DNA of 64,000 bases from positions 56,241,741-56,305,740 of the forward strand of contig CM041465.1 in the NCBI GenBank assembly GCA_023213395.1. The letters run 5' to 3'. The position numbers and the translations under genes were made by a program. Positions 20,461 to 32,047 of this stretch are shown here, one piece after another. The notes under the pieces are model-generated. The model was not told the DNA's origin. It ran no database searches and was given only the letters and a program-made list of their open reading frames with translations. Positions within the stretch are counted from its first letter, which is position 1, and each line of letters starts with the position of its first letter. Origin of the DNA: Cycas panzhihuaensis. Lineage: Eukaryota; Cycadophyta.

Positions 20461-21435
20461 GATGTCAACTATACAACTATAACATCAAAGACTGCAGAAG
20501 ATCTAGCTCAGTTATGGCATCAATGACTTAGGCACATGAGTGAGAGAGGACTTAAGATGTTGATGAATCGTAAGTTACTTCTTAATTTGTAGCTTTAGAT
20601 TTGACTTTTTCTAAATATTATATTTTTGAAAAGCAGTATAGACTCAGGTTTAAAGTAGGGAGTCACACTAGTAAAGGTGTTCTAGATTATATACATTCAT
20701 ATGTGTGGGGACTAGCCCCTATAATATCTTATGGAGGATCATTGTACTTTATCACATTTATAGATGATTACTCAAAAAAAGTATGGGCCTATTTTTTGAA
20801 AAAGAAATCTAAAGATTTTAGTGTGTTTAAGCAAGGCTCTAGTCAAGAAGAGCACTAATAAGTCAATCAAATATTTAAGAACTAACAATGGAGGTGAATT
20901 CAACTCTTTGGAGTTTGAGAACTATTACAAAGAAGTTGGGATTGAAAGGTATAAGACTACTAGTTATACTCTGCAGTAGAATGGCATAGTTGAGTACATG
21001 AATAGGACACTCTTAGAAAGAGTGAGAAGCATGTTAAGTAATACAGAAGTTGAGTAGGGCTTATGGGCATAGGCTATTCAAATATATTGTTATTTAATAA
21101 ACAAGCCACTATAATTTATAATAGACTACAAGATTCTTAAAGAGGTATGGACTGGACGTCCATGTGATTATTCAAATTTAAAAGTTTTTTGTTATGATTC
21201 TTATGCCTTAACTAATAAAATTCAATGGTCAAAATTAGACTCAAAATTCAAGAGATATATCTTTGTTGATTATGGTGATAGAGATGGTATGAAGGGATAT
21301 AGGTTATGGGATCCTACTACCCACAAAATCACTATTAACAGAGATGGATTTGATGAATCTCCTTTTCTAAAATTAGACAATGTAGAAGTCAAAGTGAAAC
21401 ATGAGCAAAAAAGTCTGAATATCAACAGGTCAAAT
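20461..21435 (+). pseudogene. Integrase of copia element D
   Basis: It contains the zinc-binding start (LWHQ...RHMSERGLKML), then the catalytic core: VLDYIHSYVWGLAPI, FITFIDDYSKKVWAYFLKKKS (20700-20830), GGEFNSLEFENYYKEVGI with the second Asp lost or shifted, and NGIVEYMNRTLLERVRSML with the third acidic residue. It ends with GYRLWDPTTHKI near 21300, the region just before the copia RT. RT does not follow. Frameshifts and stops (TAG for CAG/TGG) are frequent. Confidence 0.85.
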
Positions 21436-21491
21436 ATGAATGACAAGTTCTTAAAGAAATTCTATGTGTTAAGTTTGAACTTGTTATTCAT
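21436..21491. repeat. Inverted duplication at D/B junction
   Basis: ATGAATGACAAGTTC (21436-21450) and GAACTTGTTATTCAT (21477-21491) are inverted copies with one mismatch around a 26-bp spacer. The left arm plus spacer reads NDKFLKKFYV on the plus strand, which is the expected continuation of the minus-strand B integrase. A small inverted copy of B sequence thus sits at the end of D. Confidence 0.7.
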
Positions 21492-22842
21492 AGACTTATT
21501 GAACTCTAGTCCTTCCAACATAGCTATCTTATAAGCATTGTTGTTAAGGATCTTGATAATAATAAAAAGACCCACCCACTTGGGGCCAAACTTAGATAAG
21601 CGATCACAGAGATATTCCAACTTGAGGACCTAGTCCTGGGGGTTTAGAGAACTACACCCTAGTCGTAGAAGTGAGGTTAGCTTAGTAGGTTGCTAAGCAT
21701 TTCTTATCCAAATCCTCCAAATCAAGGAGGCAGGCTTGGTAGCACTACTCATCAATGAATCCCCTAAGGAAGACCCTTAAAGAGGGGATCTCAGCCTTTA
21801 AGGGTAACGCTACCTCTATTCCATACACCTGGGAGAACAGAGTCATTCTTGTGGTAGTACGAATTACTGTGCAATAGGCCTATAAGGTTAAGTGAAGCTA
21901 GAGTTGTTAATCTCTTTGAGATTGGGTAATCATCTTCTTCAAAATATTGATAATGGTTTTATTGAAGGATTCAATCTAGCTGTTGGCCTGGGGGTAATAA
22001 GGAGATGATGTTTTATGAGAAATCCTAAATTTCTTACAAAGATCATCTATATCCTTATTATAAAAGGGCATATCATTATCTGTAATTAAGATGTCAAGGA
22101 CCTTGAATTAACAGATAATATGTTCATAGACGAAAGTAACAATAGTCTTGCCTATAAGAGACAATAACAAAATTACTTTGGCCCACTTAGTGAAGTATTT
22201 CATTACGGTCAAGATAAATTTGTATTACAATGAAGAGGGAAGAGTAATGGCTCTAATGAGGTCTATGCCCTATTGGGAGAAAGGCCATGGGGATATGATA
22301 GGATGGAGCACCTCGGAAGGTAAATGGATCATGTTGGTGTGCTCCTAGAACTTGCAGTAACATTGCATATAAGCATGGATATCCTTGAATAAGAATAACC
22401 AATAGTAACCCATGTAGAGGATCCTTTGAGCCATGGATTGGGCCCCAAAATGGCCTTCACAAATGCCAATGTGACATTCATAGAGGATTTGGCTAGCTTT
22501 ATCAAGATTAACATAATGGAGAAGGACTTTATCGAAGGATCTCTTATATAATACATACTCCATGAGGAAGTATTATCTAACGGTAGTTATAACATGTAAC
22601 TTTATTTTATCACTAGTGTTAGGAGGGTATTGTTGTTGTGTAAGATATTATACAATATCCCTGTACCATTCGTTGGTAGCTAATAGATGGGGAGATAAAT
22701 CCTTGAGGGCCAAGATGGGCTCATCAGGCAATGAATTGTTAACTAGAAGGCTTGAGGGATTTGGGATGGGGGTGTTAGCTAATTATTCGGTGACCACCAT
22801 TCCCTTCTTAGATTTTCTATTAATGATCTTAAGGTCATATTC
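21440..22842 (-). pseudogene. Integrase of element B
   Basis: In minus-strand order: a zinc-binding part (ECHIGICEGHFGAQSMAQRI, then CYCKF), a core with GIDLIRAI (first Asp), LITDNDMPFY (second Asp) and YYPQANS-IESFNK (Glu), and a C-terminal part with KWVGLF and AMLEGLEFNKS near 21470-21590. All match C (58700-59900). In-frame stops are abundant, mostly TAG/TAA where C has CAG/CAA/TGG. The protein would insert element cDNA into the genome. It is broken at its end by copia D. Confidence 0.85.
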
Positions 22843-23330
22843 CTAGAGGAGGACAACCCATTTACTCGTCCTTCCTATCAATTTAGATCGGGTTAATAGA
22901 TACCTTAATGGATCAAATTGAATGATCACATGGGTGGTATTACCTAAGAGGTAATACCTAAACTTCTTGGTGGCATGGACCAAGGCTAGGTACTCCTTTT
23001 CGGTTGGAGGGTAATTTAGCTCAGTCACCACTAATATGCGACTGATAAAATAGATGGCTCTCTTAGTCCTAGAGCCATCTTCTTAGGCTAGCATAGCTCC
23101 TAAGGATTGATCAGTGGCCAAAGTGTACAAGATGAATAGGCAGTCAAAGAGAGAGGACAACAACATAAGGCATAGACAAGGGCTCTTTCAAGTTCTTAGA
23201 ATGCCTCCTAGGCCTTAAGAGACCACACAAATGGGCCCTCCTTCTTTAATAGGTTAGTCAGAGGCTTGGCATTTATGGCGAAATCTACTAAGAAATACCT
23301 CAAGAAACCTAACCTCCCCAAGAACGACTT
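22843..23330 (-). pseudogene. RT-linked RNase H (gRNH) of element B
   Basis: The minus-strand frame gives a degenerate DESxGAMLA region near 23110, then ELNYPPTEKEYLALVHATKKFRYYL at about 23020-22940. This is the retroviral-type RNase H connected to gypsy RT. It matches C (58120-58580). Together with the aRNH at 1092-1640 it shows that B carried two different RNase H domains. Confidence 0.8.
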
Positions 23331-24010
23331 GATTTGTTACTGTGTTCTTGGGGGAGGCATGTCTTTGACCTTATCAATTTGAATTTCTTATTTAAAGATA
23401 AGGAAACCCAAGAGCTTGCTAGTTGTCACCATGAACACGTATTTGAGTGGGTTTAGGCTAACATGGAATTTGTACCACCTCATAAAAATAGAACAAAGAT
23501 CTATAGGATGGTCAGTCCTCTTATGAGAGAGGCCTATAATGTCATTCATGAAAACCTCAAGGGTTTTGTTTATGAGGTCATGGAAAATGAACTGCATTGC
23601 CCTTTGATAAGTGGCACCTATATTCTTTAATCTAAAGAGCATAGCCTTATAGATAAATGTACCTCATAGGGTCATGAAGGCCATCTTGTGGTGGTCTTCA
23701 AGGGATATCTAGATTTGGTTATAGCCAAAGAAATTGTCTATCAAGGATATAACTTTAAAACTAATAATTTAGTTAATGATTTGATCAATAAAATGTAAAG
23801 GGAAATTGTCCTTAGGATAAGCATTGTTAATGTCTTGAAAGTCAATACAAATTTGAATTATACTATTCTTCTTAATGACGTGTACAATGCTAGAAACCCA
23901 TTTAGGGTAATCAATGGAAGTAATTAGCCTCACACCTAAGAGCTTTTCTACTTCCATCTTCACTACAGCTGAGAGTTTAGGGTGAAGAGGGCATTGTTTT
24001 TACTACACAA
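23331..24010 (-). pseudogene. Reverse transcriptase of element B
   Basis: In minus-strand order: KLLGVRLITSIDYPKWVSSI, CIDFQDINNAYPKDNFPL, FIDQII, then LKNIGATYQRAMQFIFHDLI, LEVFMNDIIGLS, and KFHVSLNPLKYVF. The catalytic FMDD of the family is FMND here, so one metal-binding Asp is Asn and the enzyme is inactive. Stops separate the open pieces 23963-23769 and 23642-23388. It copies the element RNA into DNA in intact relatives. Confidence 0.88.
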
Positions 24011-25300
24011 GGCAAGTGCCTAGTTATGGGTAATAATAGAGGGGTCTATCCCCTTTATGTTCGAGTAGTCCCACGTGAAGATATCATTGAACTCTTGGAA
24101 TAGTTAGTATATTCCTCCATTTCCCCAAGAGAACACTCTATTCCTACCTTGATGACTTTACCAAGGGTGAGGACAATGTCCTTGGTTGGCCCCACGTACG
24201 TGACATTTCCTTCTTCAAAGTGAATGGAAGCTTATTCAATTGAAGGGAGTGGGGGAGAGTCAGATGGGTTTGGGTTAGCAAGAGGTAACCCTAAAGCTAA
24301 ACACTTTAAAAAACTAACTCTACAGTGATCAGAAGGGAGGTTAGGTGCAAAACCTGCTAAGTGTTCTAATAAGGCCTCATTGTTCTCAAAGCAATCTACC
24401 CCATATATAGTATTGTTTGACAAAAACAAAGGGTGAGGCGAAGGAGGGGTGACGGGTTCGTATCAATCGATCCACCATTCCACAAAGTCAAGGGACTCCT
24501 TAAAGGAGTTGGAAGGTATCCTCCTATGACATTATACCCTGTTACATAGGGGAGGGGGCCAGCTAGGACCTAGGTCACAAACTATAGACTCATCATGTGA
24601 GAAAGAGGACTCTCTTTCCTCATCATCTATTAGGGATGGCAAGTTTTGGGGAGTAGAAGATGGAAAAGTAGGACAAGAGCTCATGCACGTGGTAGGAGCA
24701 GTTGTGTATGGCTCCTAGGATAGGATAGAGATAGTGTGACCCATAAGAGGGGTCATAGGCCAAGACTTAAGACTCGGAAGAAGGTGAGACACGTGCCCCC
24801 CACACAGGCTAAGAAGGGATATGGGATGTAGAGGTTCCCCATTCTCGCCATTAGACTCGTGGTCGCTCATGACGGCGAGGTACCCATAACTCCCTATACC
24901 AATGGGGGCAAAATGGATTAGGTTGGAGGAAGAAGGGAGAGGTCCTTCCTCTACCTTTAGGATGCTTGGGCCATCAATCGAGTAGGTGGTATAGGGGATG
25001 GACAGATCCTAGCTACCTTTGGTTGGATCACAGGCCACTTGGCATGATTGATGAGATGGTCAGATAGGGAGAAGTTCCTGAAAAATAACTTTTATTCACC
25101 CTTCATGGATGAATTTGAGTTACCCCCAATGGGATGAATATATAGCTCCCATCTGATCAAGCCACGAGCACCTTAACAAGAGATTACAATCCATGTTAAC
25201 ATTGAGGACTACTATATCTGTTAAGATAGTCTTATCTTTAAGGATAAGGGGAACTGAAACTGATACCATGGGAGTCTTCTCACTACCATCATAGCCTTGG
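24011..25300 (-). pseudogene. Pre-RT region and protease-RT linker of element B
   Basis: It contains a decayed version of the pre-RT segment of A and C (VTFVGPTKDIVL..., FENNEALLEHLAG at 24430-24232) and, further upstream, the low-complexity linker. Near 24885 MSDHESNGENGEP-like sequence matches the FDDD/SDHD segment before RT in A. Near 25150 a LLSRCSWLDQMGAIYSS-like stretch is the counterpart of LGRPWLDQMGAVYSS. Decayed but collinear with A. Confidence 0.65.
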
Positions 25301-25640
25301 CATCATCATGGGACTGGCTCAAGGGCCGCTATGCCTAAATCCTGCATTATGCACAATGGCATAGTGTTGACAGAAGAATCATTATCTAAAATAGTCCTTC
25401 TTAGAGTGCACTTGGGAGTGTCAATGGAAATGGTAAAGGGGTAGTGCCATTGGTGCTCCCTCTCACTCATGGATGGGAGGTCTTTAGGGTCAAAGCAATA
25501 AAGGATTCTTAGTTTGGGGTAGCACCTAGGGAATGAAAAGGGGCTTCGGTTTGACATAAGTCCTAAAAAAGAAGAGTGCATTACTTAGGACAACTCCATA
25601 AGATGTCCATCATAGATATTCCTATGGCTATGATATGGAG
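25301..25640 (-). pseudogene. Aspartic protease of element B
   Basis: The 91-codon frame 25581-25306 contains REHQWHYPFTISIDTPKCTL, then ILDNDSSVNTMPLCIMQDLGIAALEPVP. The active-site segment is DNDS where A has DNGS, so the essential Gly is Asp and the protease is dead. The upstream piece IMDILWSCPK matches MSIMDVLRSCPE of A. Confidence 0.78.
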
Positions 25641-26480
25641 TTCATTAATAATTGAGAAGGATTTCCCCTTCCTAGTAGTTTAGGTGAGTGCCCTCTAAAA
25701 GTCATAATGCTTGGGGTAGACAGGAATGGTTTCAGGGACCATGGGTATCTCCATAGGTGAATTATCCACATGAGGGTTTTGTTGGGAAGTGAAGGCTTCG
25801 GTAGCCTCATTAGCCACTTGAGACATTATGACTAGATACAAGGGGGTAGTATCGAGTATTTGAATGATTCTCTTTCCCTTATTTTGGGGTTAAGAGGATG
25901 AGGAGGGTTGGGGATAAGGACCAGGAGCAGAAGATAGATCCCTTACCCCATTTTCCTTTGTTTTCTTAGGAGCAAGGTTGGGGATCATACCTTGTTCCTT
26001 GTCCCCTTAGCTTGGGCGTATTGATTTGATTCCCCATGTTTGGGAAAAGGATCCCAATAAATAGGTTAGTCTAAGTTGGATTTAGATGCTCGTTTAGGAG
26101 AAGAGTTATATTATGGGGTGAGTTCAGGGTGTTTCACCCAACATTGTGAGTCTTCATGGAGGCACTCACTGTGGACACAGCACTATTTCTTCTCAGCAGG
26201 GGGTTTTGTTCTCTTTATCTGAGAGGTTTAGGTGCTTCTGCCTTTGGGTAGCATGACCTAAGAGGTTTTGTGGACATATTTATGGGGACCCAAAGGTAAT
26301 TAGAAAGGTTGGAGTTTTAACTCCTTCATCATACACTCAAATGAATGTCTGGTGGAGGTTAAAGGATCGAAGGTCATATCCATTGCATGGGTGGGGGGCC
26401 TTGGAGGTTACTGGGGTCTTTGGTCATATAGTAGAGGGGGTGCCTCATGCCACTATAGAGACCTAAGAGGTTTCTTATGA
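25641..26480 (-). pseudogene. Gag C-terminal region of element B
   Basis: It includes KRIIQILDTTPLYLV near 25840 (family VIQMLETTPL) and, near 26190-26150, CCVHSECLHEDSQC, the CX2HX4HX4C zinc-knuckle pattern, here with all four ligands retained. The segment aligns with A 14468-13868. Confidence 0.65.
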
Positions 26481-27010
26481 CCTGCTAGATCTCAATAGCC
26501 TCGATCACCAAGCATTTAGCTATGGTGGAGTTACACATTATCACCCCCATTTTGAAGACTTCAACATGGACTTTAGGACGAAGGACATTTATGAAAATAT
26601 CCCTCTTTAATTCCTTGGGTAACGTGACCTTTGTGGAATAGAGAAGGTCATGGAAATGCCTAATAAAGTCATGATTCATTTCATCGTGGCCCTATTTGAG
26701 GTAGAGTAGGGCTTTAGTCCTACTCTCGAAGGGATGAGCTATGTTAAATTAGTTGATGAACTCATCTACAAGTTGTTGGAAAGAGTGAATTGAATAGGTA
26801 GGGAGATGATAAAACCATTTAAGGGCATCTCCATGAAAAGATCGAGGAAATAACTTTATTAATATGTGGTCATAAGCCCAATAGTCGATGCATGCCATGG
26901 AGAAACTCCTAGCATGTTTAGTTGGGTCTTGGGAGGAAGTTCCATTGAATTTAGGCACCTCAGGAGGATAAGGAGGTAGGTTAGTCCTCAGGGCCTCCAA
27001 GGAAAGGAAC
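26481..27010 (-). pseudogene. Gag core of element B
   Basis: Capsid-type Gag domain. The minus-strand frames give MEALRTNLPPYPPEVPKFNG, then SFSMACIDYWAYDHILIK, FHGDALKWFYHLPTYSIHS, LVDEFIN (27000-26749), then NHDFIRHFHDLLYSTKVTL and LKRDIFINVLRPKVHVEVFK (26679-26485). It matches A and C closely in residue order despite many synonymous and CpG-loss changes. Confidence 0.85.
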
Positions 27011-28140
27011 GTTAACCTATAGTTAATGAAGGGTCAAACCATTAATTGAGTTAAGGGGTCAAATAAAGTCAAAGAAGGAGGCAGGCATGGATGCCTAGGC
27101 TTACAATGGGAATGGTAGATGTACGAGGAGCATGGGTTCCCACTTACTTGGTGAGATGAGGCTATAATCATGTGTTAGAAGGAGGGATATGAGGAAGGCA
27201 GGTGAGAGGATCCCACCCCGCCTTGGGAACATACACCCTGTGAGGGTTGTATATGAGAGTAAGAAGAATACATGGGTATGAACCCCCTTGAGTATAGGAG
27301 CTATGTACAACATAGTACATAAGGATGAAGACATGGAAAATGGGATGAGATTCTGTCCATATGGGCCACCTCCATGAGGTGTAACCCCAAAGAATGGAGT
27401 GAGTCCACCCCATAAGTTAGGAGGGGATTTTCCCCTCTATACCCATATGGCTAGGATGTATACCTTGAGGGTACATAGAGGGATGAATCCATAAATTAAG
27501 GATGGGAATGTGTGGGAGCATGTCCCACATGATATAAAAGATGAAAGTGAGAAGGCATCTTTGGCTGAATAAAAGGAGTATGAGCCACGATAGGTTGTGA
27601 CATTGTTTCCTAGATGGGAATAGGCATGCTCACCCTGATTTAGGATATGGAAATGCCTTAAGACATATTTCATATATGAGGGATACACAAAGCAGACAAG
27701 ATGGTAGGAGAGGGCCCTACCATAGGTACAAGAAGAGGATAAGACAGAACTAGAGGGTGGTGGGGGGGGGGGATAGAATGGATCTAGGTGAGGATGGGGC
27801 TATACCACAAAGGATATCCCCCAACCACTTGTGGTGTGGTTAGGTAGTCATAGCTTCGAAGTATTGTCGTAGTGCCTTGACTACATCCATAGGAGGGGTC
27901 CTAGTTTGCTTGTATGAGGTGGAAGGCTCCTCATGCAAGGTGGGACCCATGGGTCAATCCTTATGGGAGCTTTCACGAGGGTGAAAACATTCCATAGAGG
28001 AGGATGGCCCTATATCTTGTGTAGGGAAAGGATGGAATTCAAGGTCCATGCAGGCACCTGGGTAGAAGATGGGATCCTCACCCTCTAGAGCGAGATCTTA
28101 AAGTGGATTAAAGGTTTAAATTTGGAACTCAAAATTGTAG
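27011..28140 (-). pseudogene. Gag N-terminal region of element B
   Basis: A Pro/Gly/Tyr-rich decayed region collinear with A 16271-15241. For example, PPHGGGPYGQNLIP-like coding near 27390-27340 corresponds to MPPTGGLYGQNPVP of A. It ends near 28100 in an acidic GEDPIFYPGA-like segment matching GDDSIYYPDD. Multiple stops. Confidence 0.6.
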
Positions 28141-28442
28141 GTATGGTATTTCCACTTTGAAGAATATCCCTCCATCATCGACTCAGAGTTGGATGAGGGG
28201 ACGAGAGAGTAAAGGGATTCTTTTGAGATAGGAGGGAGACTGCCTAAGTGATGAGAGAAACATCGCATCCATATCTTGCCTAAGAGTCATGAAAGAAGGA
28301 ATATGGATAAACGAGAATGCAAATGTTAGGAGTACCCAATGAATTGAGAGGATGTAAAGAAAAAGGAAGATGAGGTGAATAGTAGAAAACCAACAGAGTT
28401 TTGTGGTATCCCTTACTGGCGAGTCCCCAATATGGTCACCAA
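28141..28442 (-). promoter_or_regulatory. 5' untranslated region and primer site of element B
   Basis: On the minus strand just inside the LTR the sequence is TGGTGACCATATTGGGGACT (28441-28422), close to the TGGCGACCATCACTGGGATC of C. Its start TGGTGAC is better preserved than in A. No gene is seen in the remainder. Confidence 0.65.
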
Positions 28443-31400
28443 TGGAAGCACACCTTTATGGATGGCTAAGGTCTATGCACTCTTGGCTAGTTGTGGATGC
28501 TAACAAGTGTGAAAAAAGAGAAGTGAAAGGAATGACAAACCTACCCTCAAAAGGCATCCATGCATAAGAACGCATGTTCAAGGACCTACAACCATGCGTT
28601 GATGTTACCTTTCTCTTTGGATGACCCTCTTTATTGAGGATGGGGAGATTAAGGCATCCTCAGGATGTCAAGTAGCCCAAATGGGGCTCTCCTACCCCTA
28701 GGAGGTAATGAAGGAATATGAGCTTCCTTCTAGAAAAGGAAATGAAATGAGATTAATTCCTTGTGAAAGTGGGTAGAAGAAGGAAAAGGGGTTGATAGAG
28801 ATAGTCTTAAATGGCTTTGATACTATATAGGAGGTTTTCTCCTAAAGGTTTTGGATGTTAAATAAAGTGGGTGGAACGAGGTAGCATTGCAACTACCTAA
28901 GAGCAATTGTAACTAAGGCAACTTCCAATGAAGTTGTAAGAAAGCGAGGTTGTGTAGATGTTGTAAAAGGAAGGTGTTTGGCAAGGGAGAAGGTCTTGGA
29001 TGTAAGACCATAATGAACTAAGATAGGTTGCAACCACTTAATTACATCCAAACAAAGGGCAACCTCTTATTATCTAAGAAGATGGGAAAGGCTCAAAGAT
29101 TACTTGTCTATTTTATTTTTACTTATTTATTTATTTGTTCATTTGTTGACTAGAGATAGTGTGTATAAGAGGTAAGAGGATCAACCATCTACGATTTGTT
29201 GCAAGTAGGGGTTTTGAAATAACTAGTTTGACACCAAAAGAATTGCCTTTAGGAGGCTAGGGTTTGGGCATCAATTTATAGTGGGTAAGGAGATGTTGTA
29301 ATCATTTGGTTATAGCTAGGGTTTTCACTTCTCTTTAGATGTAGGAGGAAGGAGAAAGGTAGGAAGTTGTTTGCCTATTTGCTATAAAATAGGTTTGTGT
29401 TGAAAATAATGATAATTATTGTATTATTTATGAAAAATAAGCAAATGACTATAACAAAGAAAACTAGCTACTCTCCCTCGCTCTCATTTCTTTTTTCTCT
29501 TAAGGGGTCATTTTGAGGGAGTGAAAGAAATGGGGGGGAATATAAAAACTATATATTTACAACTAGCTTCTTTCTATTTTTGTTTTTCTTTTTTCTTTTA
29601 ATGTAATAAATGGGGTGGAATATAATAATATTTCCTAATTATACAAGAAAGAAGAGAAAACACCTTTTAAATCCTACCCTATATACGATATGCAAGTTTA
29701 AGAGAAAAGGGAGAATATGCAAGTTTTTCCTTTTAGATGTGAGAGGAAGAAAAGAATGATTTATCTACATTGGGCTTTTCTTCTATATGTGATGCACAAG
29801 TATGTATGCAAGCTAGGAAATGAAATGCTTTATCTTTAATAAGTTTTTCTTTTAGGGTAAGAGGGGTAGAAGGGCAAAGAGAGAGAGGGTGGAGTAGGAT
29901 GCACCCATTTCCTTGACATTTGATGAAGTAGCATAATTCTTCTTCACACATCCTCCTTGTTGATAACTCTACTTCCCTTGTTATCATGAATGTCATTGAC
30001 AAACCTTGAGTGAGGCTTCCTTACCTTCCCCAAGTTTGTGTAAATGAAATTAAAAAGGTAAGAGAGTAGCAAAAAGGAAATTGTAACTCTAACCAAAAAC
30101 TAAAACCAATATTACCTTTGGTGAGATATCACTTCATTTGTGGATAGGTTTGCCTCTACCTATATTACATAATTAAATAATTTCTAGAAACAATAAGTAT
30201 TCATGCATGCATGCTAATCTACCAATGAATGATGACTAGAATGTTTGTTTTAGTTATGCAATGGTAAAACAAGATTATAAACAATATTTTTCTATCTAGT
30301 ATAAGATACAACATGCAACATATGAGAGAAGCAAAAGGTAAGAAGGAGTGGGAGTGTTGCCTTAAAATGGAAAGCTCCTCTACAAACTCGATTTCTCCTA
30401 AATGGTTGAATAGAACTTCATAATTGAGTGAAAGTTTCTCATGGACAAAATTCTTGGGGTAGGGTGATATATCACCAAGTGAAGAGTCACAAGTTTCATG
30501 TCCAACTAATGTACTAGTTGAGGTATGGAAAGGTAAGATGATTGCTAGCATTAAGGAGGGGATTACCGTAGTAGAAGGGGGATTTTGAGTTAGAACTGAA
30601 GCCCAAAGCTCTTCCTATGATCTCCTCTAGCTTATCCTACCTTCTTCTCACCAAAAACTAATGGCTTGGAGGTTGAAACTCAAGGTGTTATGGTAGATGG
30701 AGGGGTTGCCTCCAAGGTTTAGGCTAGAGTTACTTCTAATGAATATAAAAAGGGGTCCTAAATCTTAAAACCATTCAAACATACAACAAATAATAAAAGG
30801 AAAAAAAAAAACAAAAAAATAAACTTCAGTGTTTAGGAGCAAAAGGATCTCAATAAGACTACTTACTCTTTTGTTGGAGAAGAGGTTGGTATGAGTGAGA
30901 GTTTTGATCTTGAAAATTAGCCCTTTTAGAGAAGAAATCAACATCTTTGGGAAGGCACCAAACTCCTTCAAGTGCCTTGATAGCTTGGAATTGCTCTCTC
31001 ACTATTGTAGAGCTTGATTTTTTTTGTTTTCTCTTGCCAAAGCATTGTTCTATATGTGCAGTGCAAGTAAATGTCAAGAGAATAGGACTTTTTGAGTGAA
31101 TAGTAGAAATTTGAGTAGAAAATTAAATAAAAGAAGATATAAACGAATTTAAATTTGAGGTTTTTATGGTTTGGGTGGGGTCTCAGAACTGTTAGGGCCT
31201 AGTCTGGGTTACTCCTAAGGCCAGATCCTATGTTAGGCTTACATTAAGTACATTTTTAGCTATTTTTGACCATGTTTTGGGTTATAACAGTGGCACCGTA
31301 AATTATTTTGTGGCACTACTAATATACTAGCAATACCACTAATATATTAGTGGGGTGTAATAATCAGAGTAGTGCAAACAAAAAAAGGGGGCAAAGCAAC

Positions 31401-32047
31401 AACAATTTTATAGACTCAGCTAAAAATGACAAATGTGGATGAAAATTAATTAGATGAAAGGAGAGGGATGGCTATTAGGACTTGAGGCACCTCCCAAAAG
31501 GCCTGTAGGTCAATTCCAAGTCATTCCACAGATGGAAACTCATCAGAAACATACAAAAACACATTGTAGCAAGTCAAAACTCCATGTAGTTACATATGCA
31601 GGGGTACATACAGGGTCCAAACAACCACTAACACTGAAGTACACAATAGATCTCATGTGGAATGAGCAAGGAAGGTGTTTTTCTCATGAAGGGAGCCTCA
31701 ATAAGTCATCTTTGGCAGACCAAAGGGACAAACTGGGCATAACAAGAGAAAAGCTGACGCTAGAAGTGCATGAAACAAGTTTCTACAAGAACATGCAAGG
31801 GACCAATTGCTATGAGGGAGTTCACCATGGGAGCTCTATATCGCCATTGGATCGAAGTCCTAGTCATCATAGGTAGGGATCATACATAGGCAAAGGGATC
31901 AAGTAGACAATCCAAGCAACCAAGCAACTATATAATCATTATGTAATCTAATAATCAAAGAAACAAAACAAAGATAAAGGGGAAGAGCATATACTTAATC
32001 TTACCTATGCGATGCTATCCTTATCTATTCTCGATGGCTAAGAAATA
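28443..32047 (-). repeat. 5' LTR of element B (approximate)
   Basis: It extends from the primer site to GGCTAAGAAATA at 32047, a decayed version of the CTGGGAAACA end of the family. The outer 470 bp match 340-829. The interior is AT-rich and about 1.1 kb longer than other LTRs of the family, so it may contain an unrecognised insertion between about 29100 and 31400. Open frames within it (29733-31876) show no domain. Confidence 0.6.

Larger units (their letters stand above)
7128..21435 (+). mobile_element. Element D: truncated Ty1/copia retrotransposon
   Basis: The 5' LTR is split by element A into 7128-7635 and 19045-19184. It is followed by a degenerate initiator-Met primer site (19190-19202) and then gag, protease and integrase in copia order (integrase before RT). 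RT, RNase H and the 3' LTR are absent: the sequence turns into the integrase end of B at about 21436-21491. The left limit is inferred from a TGTTAG start at 7128. Stops and Cys-to-Tyr or Ser-to-Leu changes throughout show long decay before A arrived. No target duplication was found. Confidence 0.75.
340..32047 (-). mobile_element. Element B: old nested Ty3/gypsy Tat-type retrotransposon
   Basis: This is a minus-strand element. Its 5' LTR is at about 28443-32047 and the remains of its 3' LTR at 340-829. Bases 340-800 match 31577-32010 in direct orientation, for example ACAACCACTAACACT at both. Internal domains in transcriptional order are gag, protease, RT, RNase H and integrase (28140 down to about 21440), then an antisense PMD-like ORF (6980 to 2501), then a second RNase H (1640-1092). 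All domains match elements A and C but carry many stops, and almost no CpG remains. It is interrupted by the LTR at 1-339, the solo LTR 2787-5296 and copia D, which holds A. Outer limits and the LTR length of about 3.6 kb are approximate. Confidence 0.8.

Noticed and set aside
29733-31876. Several 70-140-codon frames as genes
   Set aside because: AT-rich interior of the old B LTR; no motif, and 31454-31876 overlaps the part repeated at 340-800.
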